Below, piece after piece: positions 20,178 through 30,155 of a DNA stretch of 64,000 bases. Below the pieces are notes generated by a model, which saw nothing but the letters and a program-made list of their open reading frames with translations, ran no database searches and was not told where the DNA came from. The translations under genes and the position numbers were made by a program. Source of the DNA: Doryteuthis pealeii (Eukaryota; Mollusca; Cephalopoda; Myopsida; Loliginidae); contig CM042157.1 of NCBI GenBank assembly GCA_023376005.1, positions 26,297,259 to 26,361,258 of the forward strand, read 5' to 3'. The stretch's first letter is position 1; the number at the start of each line of letters is the position of its first letter.

Positions 20178-20890
20178 TGTTTTGAAAATTTGCAACAGTA
20201 GCTTCACTTAAATAACAGTAATTTGTAAACTAATAATCGGATTGGGCTCAGATTTTGACACGTGCCATTTAAAGGTTGGTACTTCATAACAATCGTATAT
20301 ATTTTTTTTATTAGTGGCGCCATCTATATGTCAGGTCCGGGACTTATTGAGTGATGTGTTAGCAAGTGTTTCGAAGCATTTAAATTCTATATCACAGAGA
20401 TTTAATTTTTTTTAAATTTCTCCAAATATTTCCAACATGATTCCTAGAAAATTTAATTAGAATCAAATAACACTAATTAATGAAAATCCAATAACCTATT
20501 TTTTATTTTATTTTTTTATTTTTCCTGGACAGAAATTGATATTTCCCAACTGCTTATACATAAAATCAAAAACGTAAAAGTAAATGCGAAAAACCTTTTT
20601 TTTTCGTCTGCAAACTCTGTTTTAGTCACCTGAATAATTACATTTTAAAATTTACCTATTTTCCTGAACTCTCCAGGTAAGGGAAAACAAAACTCGAAAA
20701 ACAAAAACTAGCATCTTCTAAACATTTATGTTTATTTTTGAATGAATTAAGTTTAAATACATATACATTTTTTTCTTCATATATTGTTTTATTCCGATTT
20801 ATGCTGCTAAGGAAATGTTTTATATAGAAAGTAGCTTAATTTCTTCATTTAATTATCCAGGTCAAAAGTTGAAGGGAATAATGGTTATTT
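20178..20890. other. Mariner 5' flank and AT-rich spacer
   Basis: The first ~120 bp probably include the mariner 5' untranslated region and terminal repeat (AAAGGTTGGTACTTCATAAC near 20272-20291). The rest is AT-rich without features. Confidence 0.4.
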
Positions 20891-20898
20891 TCTATTCA

Positions 20899-21490
20899 TC
20901 TATACAAATATAAAGGGCAGTTGTGTGTATGTATGTCTGAGGGTCATCTATACATATTTAAAAGGGGAGTTGTGTGTATGTATGTCCGGGGGTTATCTAT
21001 ACATATATAAAGGGCAGTTGTGTTTATGTGTATGTCCGAAGCAAACTTCGAAAATAAAACAATTAACGTAAAATTAAATATATATACACATTGAATATCA
21101 CCAGGGCTTGGTTTCTGAGCAAAAATAAAAGATTTGATTTATATTCGTGATGATAATTAAAAAATAAAATTTAAATGATAAGAGCATGGATTTATTTTTT
21201 CATTTAATATTTTAGATAGCAGACATTAACATTTTTTTTCAGAGTAGCTGGATAAATGCAAGGTCTATTTTTTTATATTGGGATTTAAATGGGGCATTCC
21301 ACGAGGATTCAACTGGCGATTCAGTAATAATGGATCTGCGGGACTAACTTTAAAAAGCCTACCCAGGCGACCAGCATTTTCGGAGGCATTTTGCCTAAGC
21401 TTGAACTTATGCATCATTAGAAGGCGAAGGTCATTTTTAGGCATGTTCATCTTTGAAGGTTCCTATTTTTCAAAAATAGTTTCTATCTGA
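20899..21490 (+). mobile_element. Dispersed repeat U, copy 2, triplicated 5' end
   Basis: The ~48-bp start TCTATACA.ATATAAAGGG with CAGTTGTGTGTATGTATG occurs three times in tandem (about 20899, 20947, 20995). The body shared with 16150-16462 follows, and extra sequence extends to ~21490. On the minus strand that extra part has a 61-codon frame starting MNMPKNDLRLLMMHKFKLRQ, weakly like a mariner-type DNA-binding N-terminus. I do not treat it as a gene. Confidence 0.5.
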
Positions 21491-21627
21491 GAATAAATTA
21501 TATTTTATTTTTGAGCACACATTAATTATTATATATGCAAAAATTTACCTGAAATAAACAACAAATTTTATGTTAAAATGACATTTCAAAACCGATCACT
21601 TTAATCGACCATTATTTTTGTAACAAC

Positions 21628-21630
<3 letters not shown>
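21491..21630. other. AT-rich spacer
   Basis: No feature recognised. Confidence 0.4.

Positions 21631-21708
<78 letters not shown>
21631..21708. repeat. (TA)n microsatellite
   Basis: 78 bp of uninterrupted TA bordering a hairpin element. Confidence 0.95.
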
Positions 21709-21711
<3 letters not shown>

Positions 21712-21857
21712 TATGAAAATGTGGAATGAAAACATCACACAATGCTGTTAAAGAGAAACAATTTATAATATAATCTTTTTCTCTTTAACAGCATTGTGTG
21801 ATGTTTTCATTCCACCTTTTCATACTCATATTGTCGGATTCATTTCCTTTCTTTTAA

Positions 21858-21860
<3 letters not shown>
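21709..21860. mobile_element. TA-bordered inverted-repeat element
   Basis: Arms of ~55 bp (21709-21768 and 21776-21834) are near-perfect inverted copies containing CATCACACAATGCTGTTAAA. The right arm is followed by ATTGTCGGATTCATTTCC, the terminal motif seen beside the hammerhead elements. No CTGAWGA box is present, so it is probably a deletion derivative of that class. Confidence 0.55.

Positions 21861-21892
<32 letters not shown>
21861..21892. repeat. (TA)n microsatellite
   Basis: Separates two inverted-repeat elements. Confidence 0.9.
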
Positions 21893-21895
<3 letters not shown>

Positions 21896-21938
21896 ATTTT
21901 TGGATGTTTGTTTATTTAGAAACGTTGCTGAATAAAGT

Positions 21939-22237
21939 ATATATTAAATTTTTACTTGAAGGCACTTACAACGCATGTATCGCATAAAATTCGATACTTT
22001 TTCTTATAGAAAATGAACTTGACAAGTGTAATCCCAGCAAAGGATGGCTCGATGTGTAGAATACCGTACAGACTGTTTCGACTCATGAGACTTAATAAAG
22101 TCGAAACAGTCTGTACGGTATTCTACACATCGAGCCATCCTTTGCTGGGATTACACTTGTCAAGTTCATTTTCTATAAGAAAAAGTATCGAATTTTATGC
22201 GATACATGCATTGTAAGTGCCTTCAAGTAAAAATTTA

Positions 22238-22244
<7 letters not shown>
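21939..22244. repeat. Near-perfect ~300-bp palindrome, family G
   Basis: Two ~145-bp arms with a single mismatch noted (ACAACGC vs ACAATGC), spacer ~15 bp, bordered by (TA)n. The centre reads CTCATGA, helix GACTT/AAGTC, GAAAC, which is a hammerhead core with G5 changed to C. The high arm identity implies a recent origin or gene conversion. Confidence 0.8.
22078..22115 (+). ncRNA. Degenerate hammerhead motif G1
   Basis: CTCATGA replaces the required CTGATGA. Helix II GACTT/AAGTC with loop AATA and a following GAAA are intact, and ACAGTCTGT can form helix III. Loss of G5 predicts no catalysis. Confidence 0.4.
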
Positions 22245-22272
<28 letters not shown>

Positions 22273-22276
22273 ATAT

Positions 22277-22308
<32 letters not shown>

Positions 22309-22309
22309 A

Positions 22310-22396
<87 letters not shown>
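22245..22396. repeat. (TA)n, (GATA)n and (GA)n compound microsatellite
   Basis: TA, then about seven GATA units at 22279-22306, TA again, then GA. Confidence 0.95.
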
Positions 22397-22400
<4 letters not shown>

Positions 22401-23153
22401 TGTTTGTACGAGGCTCCCTACATTAAAAATAACTTGTATTTATCAAGCCTGGTATGAAGCAAAAAAACAACAAAAAAAAAACAAAACAAACAAACAAAAA
22501 AAACCGTAATAAAAGGTAATACAAGATGCTTATTGGGCGCAAGACATTTGAAAAATATATCAGTCACCCCCTTTCCAATCATGATACACCCCCCCCCCAC
22601 CAACTTTCAATAATGTATAATTTTATAAGACCTCAAACACGTGTCCTTCCTTACAGCTATGTATTTATCAACCCCTCCACACGGGCCGGATGTGACAAAG
22701 TACATTTCTAAGCTGAGGTTAACAGTTATAAAACGAGGGGTCGGTTTGTGGGAGAGAGACGTGGGAATTAGTGCTGTCAACACAACATGATGAGGATGAC
22801 CACTAGTCACAATAATAAGACTGCCATTCTGACAATTCCTTTTCTAAGAACACTTTGTTTTGTTCTGAATTTGACAGGAAATGTCTCTTGCGTGACACAA
22901 AGAAAAATAAGGAGGTAGAGTAATGTAGTCTCCAACCCCTGTTGATCCAAGACAGGTTGATGACAATAAAGATGCTGGGAATGTAGCCCTGTTTATTTCA
23001 TATGGGAAAAAAAGCATCTCAGTATGTAACTCTTTGTCTACATAAAGCTGTTCACAGCGGCTCTACCACCACTGCATTGCTACCGTAAGCCGCTGGCACC
23101 GGCTCTCGCATGCGTCACTTGTCTGCGCGAAAAAAACTTTATTTGAATAGAAT

Positions 23154-23157
<4 letters not shown>
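22397..23157. other. Spacer with one SINE2 scrap
   Basis: 22670-22725 matches the SINE2 3' end in minus orientation (CAACCCCTCCACACGGGCCG). The remainder has no recognised gene or repeat. Confidence 0.45.

Positions 23158-23194
<37 letters not shown>
23158..23194. repeat. (TA)n microsatellite
   Basis: A simple TA run; the flanks show no feature. Confidence 0.9.
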
Positions 23195-23201
<7 letters not shown>

Positions 23202-23370
23202 AATGGAGTATTCTACGCAGTCTCTCACCCATGTTGTCTAACTATATATATGTATAGTGAGCACAGCATTATACTGGGCTGGCTTCGAGGATTACATATA
23301 TATACAACGGTGTGATAAAAAAAACTTTTTAAAAAAGTCAGGCCTGTTTTGTTTTGACCAACCCGTATAT

Positions 23371-23764
23371 GGAGGCGCGTGGGCCAGGGGTTAGAGTCGT
23401 GGAAAATTGACTCGTCGATTCGAGTTCAATTCCTAGACGAAGCTGTTGGCATTTCACATAGCGCTAATACCCTTGGAAAAGGTACGATATATTCTCCCTC
23501 CAGCTATGGGTTAAATAGTAGGACAGACTGGGCCCTTCAGTCTTGGGTAGGTAACCAGTATAGCAGAGGGATAACTCTGAATTCAAAATTCCTGAGGTCG
23601 GTCGTTGATTGGGTTTGTGGCAACCCTTGATGCACCAATTCTTTCCTATCGACTGTGCCAAAAAGTGTGGATGGTCCAACACAAGCCTTCACCACTATAA
23701 AAAAATCACTGTGTGGATGTTCATTGTATGAACACTCATAAGTTGATCGATGGGAGAGTCCATC

Positions 23765-23766
<2 letters not shown>
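23371..23766 (+). mobile_element. SINE2-long (SINE2L), full length
   Basis: A tRNA-like head (GGCGCGTGGGCCAGGGGTTA; B box CGAGTTCAATTCC), the standard SINE2 core (TTTCACATAGCGCTAATACC, CTCCAGCTATGGG), then a different 3' half: TCGGTCGTTGATTGGG, CGACTGTGCCAAAAAGTGTG, ending AGAGTCCATCATAA plus (TA)n. It is ~395 bp against ~285 bp for SINE2. It shares head and core, so it is a chimeric subfamily. Confidence 0.8.
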
Positions 23767-23837
<71 letters not shown>

Positions 23838-24005
23838 GCATACGATTAAATATATCCATCCCAACTTAACCCTAAAATATAAATTATGCCCCCACATTAA
23901 CCGTCCAAGTAAAATAATGGATATTTATATATACATGTGTATGTGGGTGCATGTATATATGGATGTGAATGTGTATAATTTGATATATCCACTCTGAATC
24001 ATACG

Positions 24006-24076
<71 letters not shown>

Positions 24077-24077
24077 A
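23767..24077. repeat. (TA)n and (GT)n microsatellites with spacer
   Basis: TA runs at 23767-23834 and 24007-24054, GT at 24055-24077, separated by ~170 bp of unassigned sequence. Confidence 0.85.
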
Positions 24078-24312
24078 TAACAATGTGTCTTGTGCTATCT
24101 GTAACAAAGTCTGTAAGCCAGCTTCTGGTCTTAAGAGATATATGGTGGTGCATAAGTATAACATTTCACCATCTGATCCATCTGATATAACGAGACGGAC
24201 GTCCTTCCCATGTCATATTTGCATCAAACCTTGTGGATCTGCAGCGGGTTCGATGAGTCATTTGAGGGCTCATGAGAGGAAAGGTTATGGTGGTGGGGTT
24301 ATAGGATTGTAA
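24078..24312 (+). pseudogene. LINE C-terminal C2H2-like zinc-finger fragment
   Basis: The frame reads SCAICNKVCKPASGLKRYMV then VHK, and later FPCHICIKPCGSAAGSMSHL then RAHERKG before a stop. Two CxxC..H(x3-5)H-type units with the GLKxHxRxH pattern are typical of the C-terminal end of some non-LTR retrotransposon polyproteins. No start codon or upstream domain is present; the 5' side is a GT/TA repeat. A host zinc-finger gene is less likely. Confidence 0.6.
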
Positions 24313-24898
24313 GGGACGGCAGTGATCTGTAAAGATTATGCTATTGCTATGTGTATGAGCATGTGTGTGTGAGTGTGTGTGTTTGTGTTCGTGTGTGAAT
24401 CTAGGGATCACGGCCAAACACAAATTCCGGTGGCCCCACGTCGTTTGTTGTTGAACGAGAATGAAACAAACAAGCACAAGTCGTAAAATTACCTGAGATA
24501 TCGCAATATAAAACAGTAGCCGGGTAGAATCAAACATTGTTAAGAGACATTAACGTCATCTGTGTTTTAGAATCGAAATATTTATTGGTAAGTCGGAGAT
24601 AAACATGAAAACAATCTGGTCAAAACTTGAATCAAATGCTTCGCTTCTTTGTCTCCTTTTTGTATTGTTAGTTGTGCATATTATAACAATTGACGTTTAT
24701 TTAAGCAAATCAAGAAGAAGGTGCCGTTTTATTGGTTCCTTTTGTAGATTTAACCTGCAATCAATGGCTTTCGAGATATAGAGTCTGCTGTTAAATCCTT
24801 TGACAATAACACGTATAATTTGGGTGGCTTTTTTTTTTCAGAGACATTTTTCTCTTGGTGTACCGATACCACTTATTCCTTTAACTCTCCTCTCTCTT

Positions 24899-24906
<8 letters not shown>
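24313..24906. other. Unassigned sequence after LINE fragment
   Basis: It includes a GT-rich patch at 24355-24400. No gene recognised. Confidence 0.45.
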
Positions 24907-24947
<41 letters not shown>

Positions 24948-24965
24948 GTCTCTATGTCTCTCTCT
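24907..24965. repeat. (CT)n microsatellite
   Basis: A pure then imperfect CT run; the SLSL frames here are artefacts. Confidence 0.9.
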
Positions 24966-25003
24966 CGTACACTCTCTTTCCTCCCATTCCTATTGGCCAT
25001 CAC

Positions 25004-25175
25004 TAGGATGTGACACAATGTCAAATTGTAAGGTTTGGATTCAGAGTTGTCCTTCCGCTGGACTGGTTGTCTAGCCAATGCTAAAGAGCTCAGTCTGTCC
25101 TACCCATAGCTGGATGAAAATCGTTCGATACATACCTTTCCCAAGTGTATTAGCGCTGTGTGAAATACAAATAGC
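25004..25175 (-). mobile_element. SINE2, head-less
   Basis: On the minus strand: core and 3' end (TAGGATGTGACACAATGTC at the left, ATTAGCGCTGTGTGAAATAC at the right). Confidence 0.7.
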
Positions 25176-27780
25176 CTATTACTTTTATCGATTCACATAA
25201 ATTTGAGGATACATCTAACATGAAAACTATTTCTATCAACTTATTAATACCCATGAAGTTAATAAAAATTATTTATACCAATAAACCAAAACTAATAAAG
25301 TTAATGAAAAACCTAACATAAAATTATTTCTACCAGTTTATTATACATGAAGTTTTCAACATTGTATAATCTATCATGGATATTATTCTTTTTACTTAGC
25401 TGGTTTGTGTGTTGTTATTACCTCCCCTTTGTGTAAATCTTTGACGTTTTGAGAGTATATAAACTCCAAGTTAATTGTAAAAGTATTCTAAGTAGAATGT
25501 GAGTCTTTTTCATTTCGGACCCTGGTTGCCTTTTACAGGCACCAGATCAAAATTAAAATTCTGTCCGAAAGGAGGAGACTCTCTCCATTGGAGTTTAGCG
25601 AAATGTGGATGAGGTTAGCACGAATGTGTCGCATGGATGGCGCTGACATCACGTTCATGCTTGAGATTGCTGGTACCTAAAGAACATTGGGTAACCGGAA
25701 GTCCATTGTCGACCCCTCCCAGGTAAGGTAGGCTAGAATTTTTTTACCTTTTTGTTCATTCTGATTAACTTAGCTAGAGAATGTAAGGTCAATGGTCCCT
25801 TTTTATTTTTTTAGCCCCCATGATTTTTCTTTTTTTTTATTTCCCCGACCCCACCCCCATTAGATGACAGAAATTCAAGTTCTCCAGCTGCGTGAGGAGA
25901 CGTTTTTCTATTTTTAAATGTCATTATTATTTTTTTCGTTTTTTCCTCTATGCATTTTTCGAACCGGTGAACTAGCTTTTCTGCCATAAATATTAAATGA
26001 GGGGAGCCCATACTAAGAATCATTTTATTTTTACAAAAATGTTTAATTTTTTGTTCATTCATTTATATCATTGGGGTTTTTAATTTTACATATGTATCAT
26101 CATTCCCCCCTCCCTCATGAATATGTAAATATGGGTTAGGTGTAGGATTTTCATTGAGTGAATTAGAAGTTTTGGTGACTGTTGTAAAACGAATTGGGTC
26201 ACGAATGAGAATAGTTAAGTTAAAAAGATAAGATAGTGATGACCAGCCTCTTACCCCCTTCCACTTTTAGGCCTTATGCTGCATTTATGCGTTTAAGCAT
26301 AATACATACTCTAAGTAGAATGTGTTCGTGTGCTTTCAATTATTATTACAACCTGCTGGTACAATGAGTCTCAGAATTATTTTCATATATAATGAGTGAA
26401 ATTTTAATGATTGCATACAGTCAGGGTTTTTGTCAAACTTTCAATTTTGGAGAAAAAAAAAACTTACGTAAACGAAGCTGCACACACAGAACAGGCTTTG
26501 CTAAATAAAATGATATAAAGAGTTCTTCTATTTCTTGTATGCAATACAACAGCAGGTATTTAAAAAGGTATTTTTTAAATCCAAAGTGATGTTATTTATA
26601 TAAATTAATACTATATATGTGTATATATGATATATTAAAATGAAAATGTTGAATAATCTTGGGTAAACTTTAAAAAAAAACCTTGATATCCCTGCAAAGT
26701 TTTATCAAAATTGTTCCAAAAATAAAGAAATGGTGAAGGAATTACTAGATTTTTGGTTTTTAATTGGTCCGTGATTTGACATATTTTTAACAAAATCAGA
26801 CACACGTAAAATGTTCGACTAAACTGGCAATTTTCACATCTTTTACGATTTTGTGTTGAATTATTTTCATTGTTTTATCATAATTATTTATATTTGTGTT
26901 GTATTTTTATTTTTAGATTTTGCTCTGGCCATTTTTCCAACAAAGGTTGATTTGACAACAAAATAACCAACCAACAACCAACCAACCAGTGAGATATATT
27001 TCGAATATGCTTCACCCTCCTCTTGGAAATGTGATAGAATAATCCCACCATTCGAGATCTTATTGGACGCAAGTAAATACGGTAAATAATATGATAAAAT
27101 GTGAGTTATATACGATGTCAATGAACTTTCGGAAGATGGGGAAATAAAGAAAGGAAATAAAATATTCAGTCCCTCCCATTTTATTCTGTCGGAATGATAT
27201 CTTTTGTAAAGGCACTGGCCGAACCTATAGACTACTTCAACAAAATAAAAGCTAAAAAAAAAAAAAAAGAAAGAAAGAAAAAAAATGAATTGAAGTTAAC
27301 CAAACGAGCCACCATACCCAAATGAAAGCAGACCCTCCTCGATTCAACCGCCTTTTTATTTATTTATTTATTTTTTTTTTTTTCAAAGATTCGCTGACTG
27401 GTGTCAACCAACTAATCTGATTAAGACACGAAGCGGACAACGCTCCATTGATTCATGTGTGTATTTTTCGATATGTTCCTTTTCGATGAAAAGCACCAAA
27501 TTTTTCAACAAAGCCGACACTCCCCGACGTATATCGCAACTTCAATTCTACTCGCTGCACCTGACAGTGTATTTACAGAAAAATAAAATAAATAAATAAA
27601 TAAATAGAATAACATGAATAAAACAACAACAAAAACAAACAAACGAAAAAAAACAACAAAAACAACAAAACAAGAACAAAAAAGAAAAGATCCCTTAAAA
27701 AATATAATAATAATAATAATAATAATAAGTTTACCGTTAAGTTACGTTGAAAGCACTGGTTCCCGTAGGTCATCAATGTT
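25176..27780. other. 2.6-kb AT-rich region without recognised elements
   Basis: There are homopolymer runs, a (CCAACCAA)-like patch near 26965-26990, an A/T-rich (AATAAATA) run near 27580-27605 and an (AAT)n run near 27708-27728. ATGGATATTATTC at 25376-25390 recurs at 34816. No coding frame above 84 codons has a recognisable domain. This is the largest repeat-poor interval in the window. Confidence 0.5.
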
Positions 27781-27790
27781 AAATAGCGAT

Positions 27791-28377
27791 TATTCTTTGT
27801 TTTGTTTTGTTTTACGGCATATCAACCTCAGTAGGTCATTTAATGCCGATAAAGTTTTGAAATAAATCAATTCTTAATGGATAATACATTTTTTTATAAA
27901 TACATTTTTCTATTTAACCCATAGATGGGACCCTAACAGATACTACCACTCCGGGTCAGAGTGGACCAGGGAACAATGGTGATGAAGGGGTGCTCCACAT
28001 TCCCCAAACCCCCAAAACTGGAACCTCACCATCAGATAGAGTTTAACGTCATTCCCAGGACATGTAGACCCTCGGTCACCGCCTTCTAGCACCCATATGA
28101 TAAAAAGGGGTTGGGGCTTGCCATAAGGGCAATAAGGTTAGGAAAATCATATAGGTGCTAGGGTTTGACGTGACCAGCCGATTGATCGGAGGGGGCCTAT
28201 CCGACCGCCCGTCTAGCACAAGATAGGGCCAAAGTGGAGTATTGCAAGTCATGAACTGCTCTATCCTTAAGCATCACGGGTCGCCACCCACGGCCAACAG
28301 GTGGCCCCATTGGGGGAGTCTTACCCCTCTGCAGAGTTGCAGTCGGTGCATTCTAACACCCCAGCCGACAGGGCGGA
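27791..28377 (-). mobile_element. Retroelement R, full-length reference copy
   Basis: 587 bp flanked by identical 10-bp duplications AAATAGCGAT (27781-27790 and 28378-28387). Read on the minus strand it begins CCGCCCTGTCGGCTGGGGTG, passes GGGTGGCGACCCGTG and CCGGAGTGGTAGTA, and ends CCGTAAAACAAAACAAAAC. The TSD and A-rich tail show retrotransposition. No reading frame or clear tRNA A/B boxes are visible, so it is either a SINE of unknown head or a short LINE derivative. Confidence 0.85.
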
Positions 28378-28387
28378 AAATAGCGAT

Positions 28388-28909
28388 GAGTATGTTCGAT
28401 ATTTAGCTTAGATGGGTGACTATTTAAGCAACAGCGGGAACTGTTAGAAACACGAATATCAAAATGGCGCTCCACTTTACACGCAAAACAATCTTCCCAG
28501 TCTAGTGCTATTTTAAAGAGGAACAGACTCCCTAGTTGTTCGGCGATAACTGACGATAGACTATTCCGCCTACTTAACTAATGCCGAATCAAGTCATTTT
28601 GATATCAAGTTTGTTACAGCAGGTAATGCTGTTGCTTAAATAGCCACTCATTTAAGGACCGAACAGGCTCATTGCTGCTTAACTTTGGTGAGCTATGGGT
28701 AAAGAGTGAGGCACTTAGTGAGAATCAATCTCACAACACCTCCAACCGTTGCACCACTACAAAGTGCTGTGCTAAAATTTGCTACTATGAGAATTAGCGG
28801 TGTGTTGACTCGTAGCTAACACCCGTACACTTATAACGCAATAGGTTTTTTTAAAATAGGTTAATCTAACAGGGAATATTCGGTAGGGAAAAAGACAAGT
28901 CAATTAATG

Positions 28910-28915
<6 letters not shown>
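28388..28915. other. Spacer with old SINE1-like sequence
   Basis: 28450-28610 resembles a diverged plus-strand SINE1 body (AATGGCGCTCCACTTTACAC, CAATCTTCCCAGTCTAG, GACTCCCTAG). The rest is unassigned. Confidence 0.4.
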
Positions 28916-28959
<44 letters not shown>

Positions 28960-28980
28960 TATTATATATATATATATATA
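28916..28980. repeat. (TA)n microsatellite
   Basis: A TA run with short breaks. 28981-29273 downstream holds nothing recognised. Confidence 0.9.
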
Positions 28981-29291
28981 ATTTAATATACCAAGCGTGT
29001 TGGTAGATCCTTGCGAAGAGAAAAAAACCCGGCAGAGAGTTTGATTGTAAAAATATACTACCAAACATCAACCAGGAAGAAAAAAAATTTTTGAAAAAAA
29101 GAAAAGACCAAGATATTCGTACCAACAAAAAATAATCTATTGGTATAGTATTTGGCCAAAAGAAAAAACAATTTATATGTATATATATGTATATAAGATA
29201 CATATATATTCATATAACCGCTAGGAGAAGCTAATTTGTAAAAAGTGCTCGATACCTAAGTAGAGCCAAGTAATAAAGATAATCTACTGAG

Positions 29292-29343
29292 TCAGACGAA
29301 CCTACTATTAGTTTCGCATAAAGCTCTTCAGGGCTAAAATCTG
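29292..29343 (-). ncRNA. Hammerhead motif H2 (left arm)
   Basis: The mirror copy of H1: CTGAAGA, short helix II GC/GC with loop TTTAT, GAAA, helix III ACTA/TAGT, helix I AGCC/GGTT. The core is intact; the 2-bp helix II is the weak point. Confidence 0.6.
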
Positions 29344-29346
29344 ACT

Positions 29347-29398
29347 CAGATTTTAGCCCTGAAGAGCTTTATGCGAAACTAATAGTAGGTTCGTCTGA
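29347..29398 (+). ncRNA. Hammerhead motif H1 (right arm)
   Basis: CTGAAGA at 29359-29365, GAAA at 29375-29378, H17 = A at 29387, predicted cut 29387|29388. Helix I AGCC/GGTT continues beyond an internal loop with TCAGA/TCTGA, as in natural hammerheads with loop-loop contacts. Helix II has only 2 bp. Confidence 0.62.
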
Positions 29399-29411
29399 CT
29401 GAGTAGATTAT

Positions 29412-29449
<38 letters not shown>

Positions 29450-29454
<5 letters not shown>

Positions 29455-29852
29455 GTATTTTGGCAGCATTTTTTCTTTTATACAAGTTTTGTTGAACTGT
29501 ACAGACAATTCTTGTGGGACAAGTTTTTGGTGGACCCTTTCTAATTTTCGGGCCATCTTTTTGGTGTCGGGGTGTAACTGGTGTAACAGTCCACCAAAGG
29601 TTTCAAAACGAGCGCTTTCGGCAATTCAGTTTGCCATCATCAGGTAGGAAACGATGGTATGGTTTCGTGTCTCGTTTTTAATGAGAACGAGTAGTAGCAA
29701 GGAATTAGAAGTGGGAGGTAATAACAATTGGTAGTGGGAGGTTGTAGGAATGGTAGTGGTTCGAGCGAGCGATGCTGTATTGATTTTTTTGTGAAAGGAT
29801 CAACCAAAAACTTGTCCGACAAGAATTGTCTGTGCAGTTCAACAAAACTTAT
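29450..29852. mobile_element. Inverted-arm hammerhead element, family I
   Basis: Arms about 29480-29540 and 29799-29850 are inverted copies (GTTTTGTTGAACTGTACAGA and its reverse with one change). One minus-strand hammerhead lies inside. Both ends meet (TA)n. Confidence 0.65.
29600..29652 (-). ncRNA. Hammerhead ribozyme I1
   Basis: On the minus strand: helix I GTTTC..AC pairs with GT..GAAAC around an internal loop (7 bp total), CTGATGA, extra T, helix II GGCAA/TTGCC, GAAA, helix III AGCGCT (palindrome), H17 = C. A full core with a strong helix II and a looped helix I. Confidence 0.8.
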
Positions 29853-29874
29853 ATATATATATATATATATATAT

Positions 29875-30155
29875 TACCACCCCCTCCACATGAGCAGGAT
29901 GCGACACAAGGTCAATTTCTTACGCTGAGTTTAACAGGTCTGAATTCAGAGTTTTCCATCTCCTAGACTGGTTACCAAGATGAAGTTAAGAGCACAGTCT
30001 GCTCTGCTATTTAACTATAGCTGAAGAAAGTAATTTTGATACATACCTTTCCCAAGGTTATTAGCGCTATATGAAACAGCTTCGACCAGGATTTGAACTC
30101 GGGTCGACAAGTCCATTTCCTACTACTCTAGCCATTACACCACGCACCTCCATAA
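29875..30155 (-). mobile_element. SINE2, near full length
   Basis: On the minus strand: head (GGTGCGTGGTGTAATGGCTA; GAGTTCAAATCCTGGTCGAA), core and 3' end GTGTCGCATCCTGCTCATGT, with a (TA)n tail at 29850-29874. Confidence 0.82.

Larger units (their letters stand above)
29274..29416. mobile_element. Palindrome of two head-to-head hammerheads, family H
   Basis: A near-perfect 143-bp palindrome centred at 29345, with one mismatch seen (29289/29401). Each arm is an outward-reading hammerhead, and the right edge enters (TA)n. Unlike family A, there is essentially no spacer. Confidence 0.75.

Noticed and set aside
24078..24312. Host C2H2 zinc-finger gene
   Set aside because: Only two finger-like units ending at a stop, with no upstream exon; the pattern matches LINE polyprotein C-termini better.
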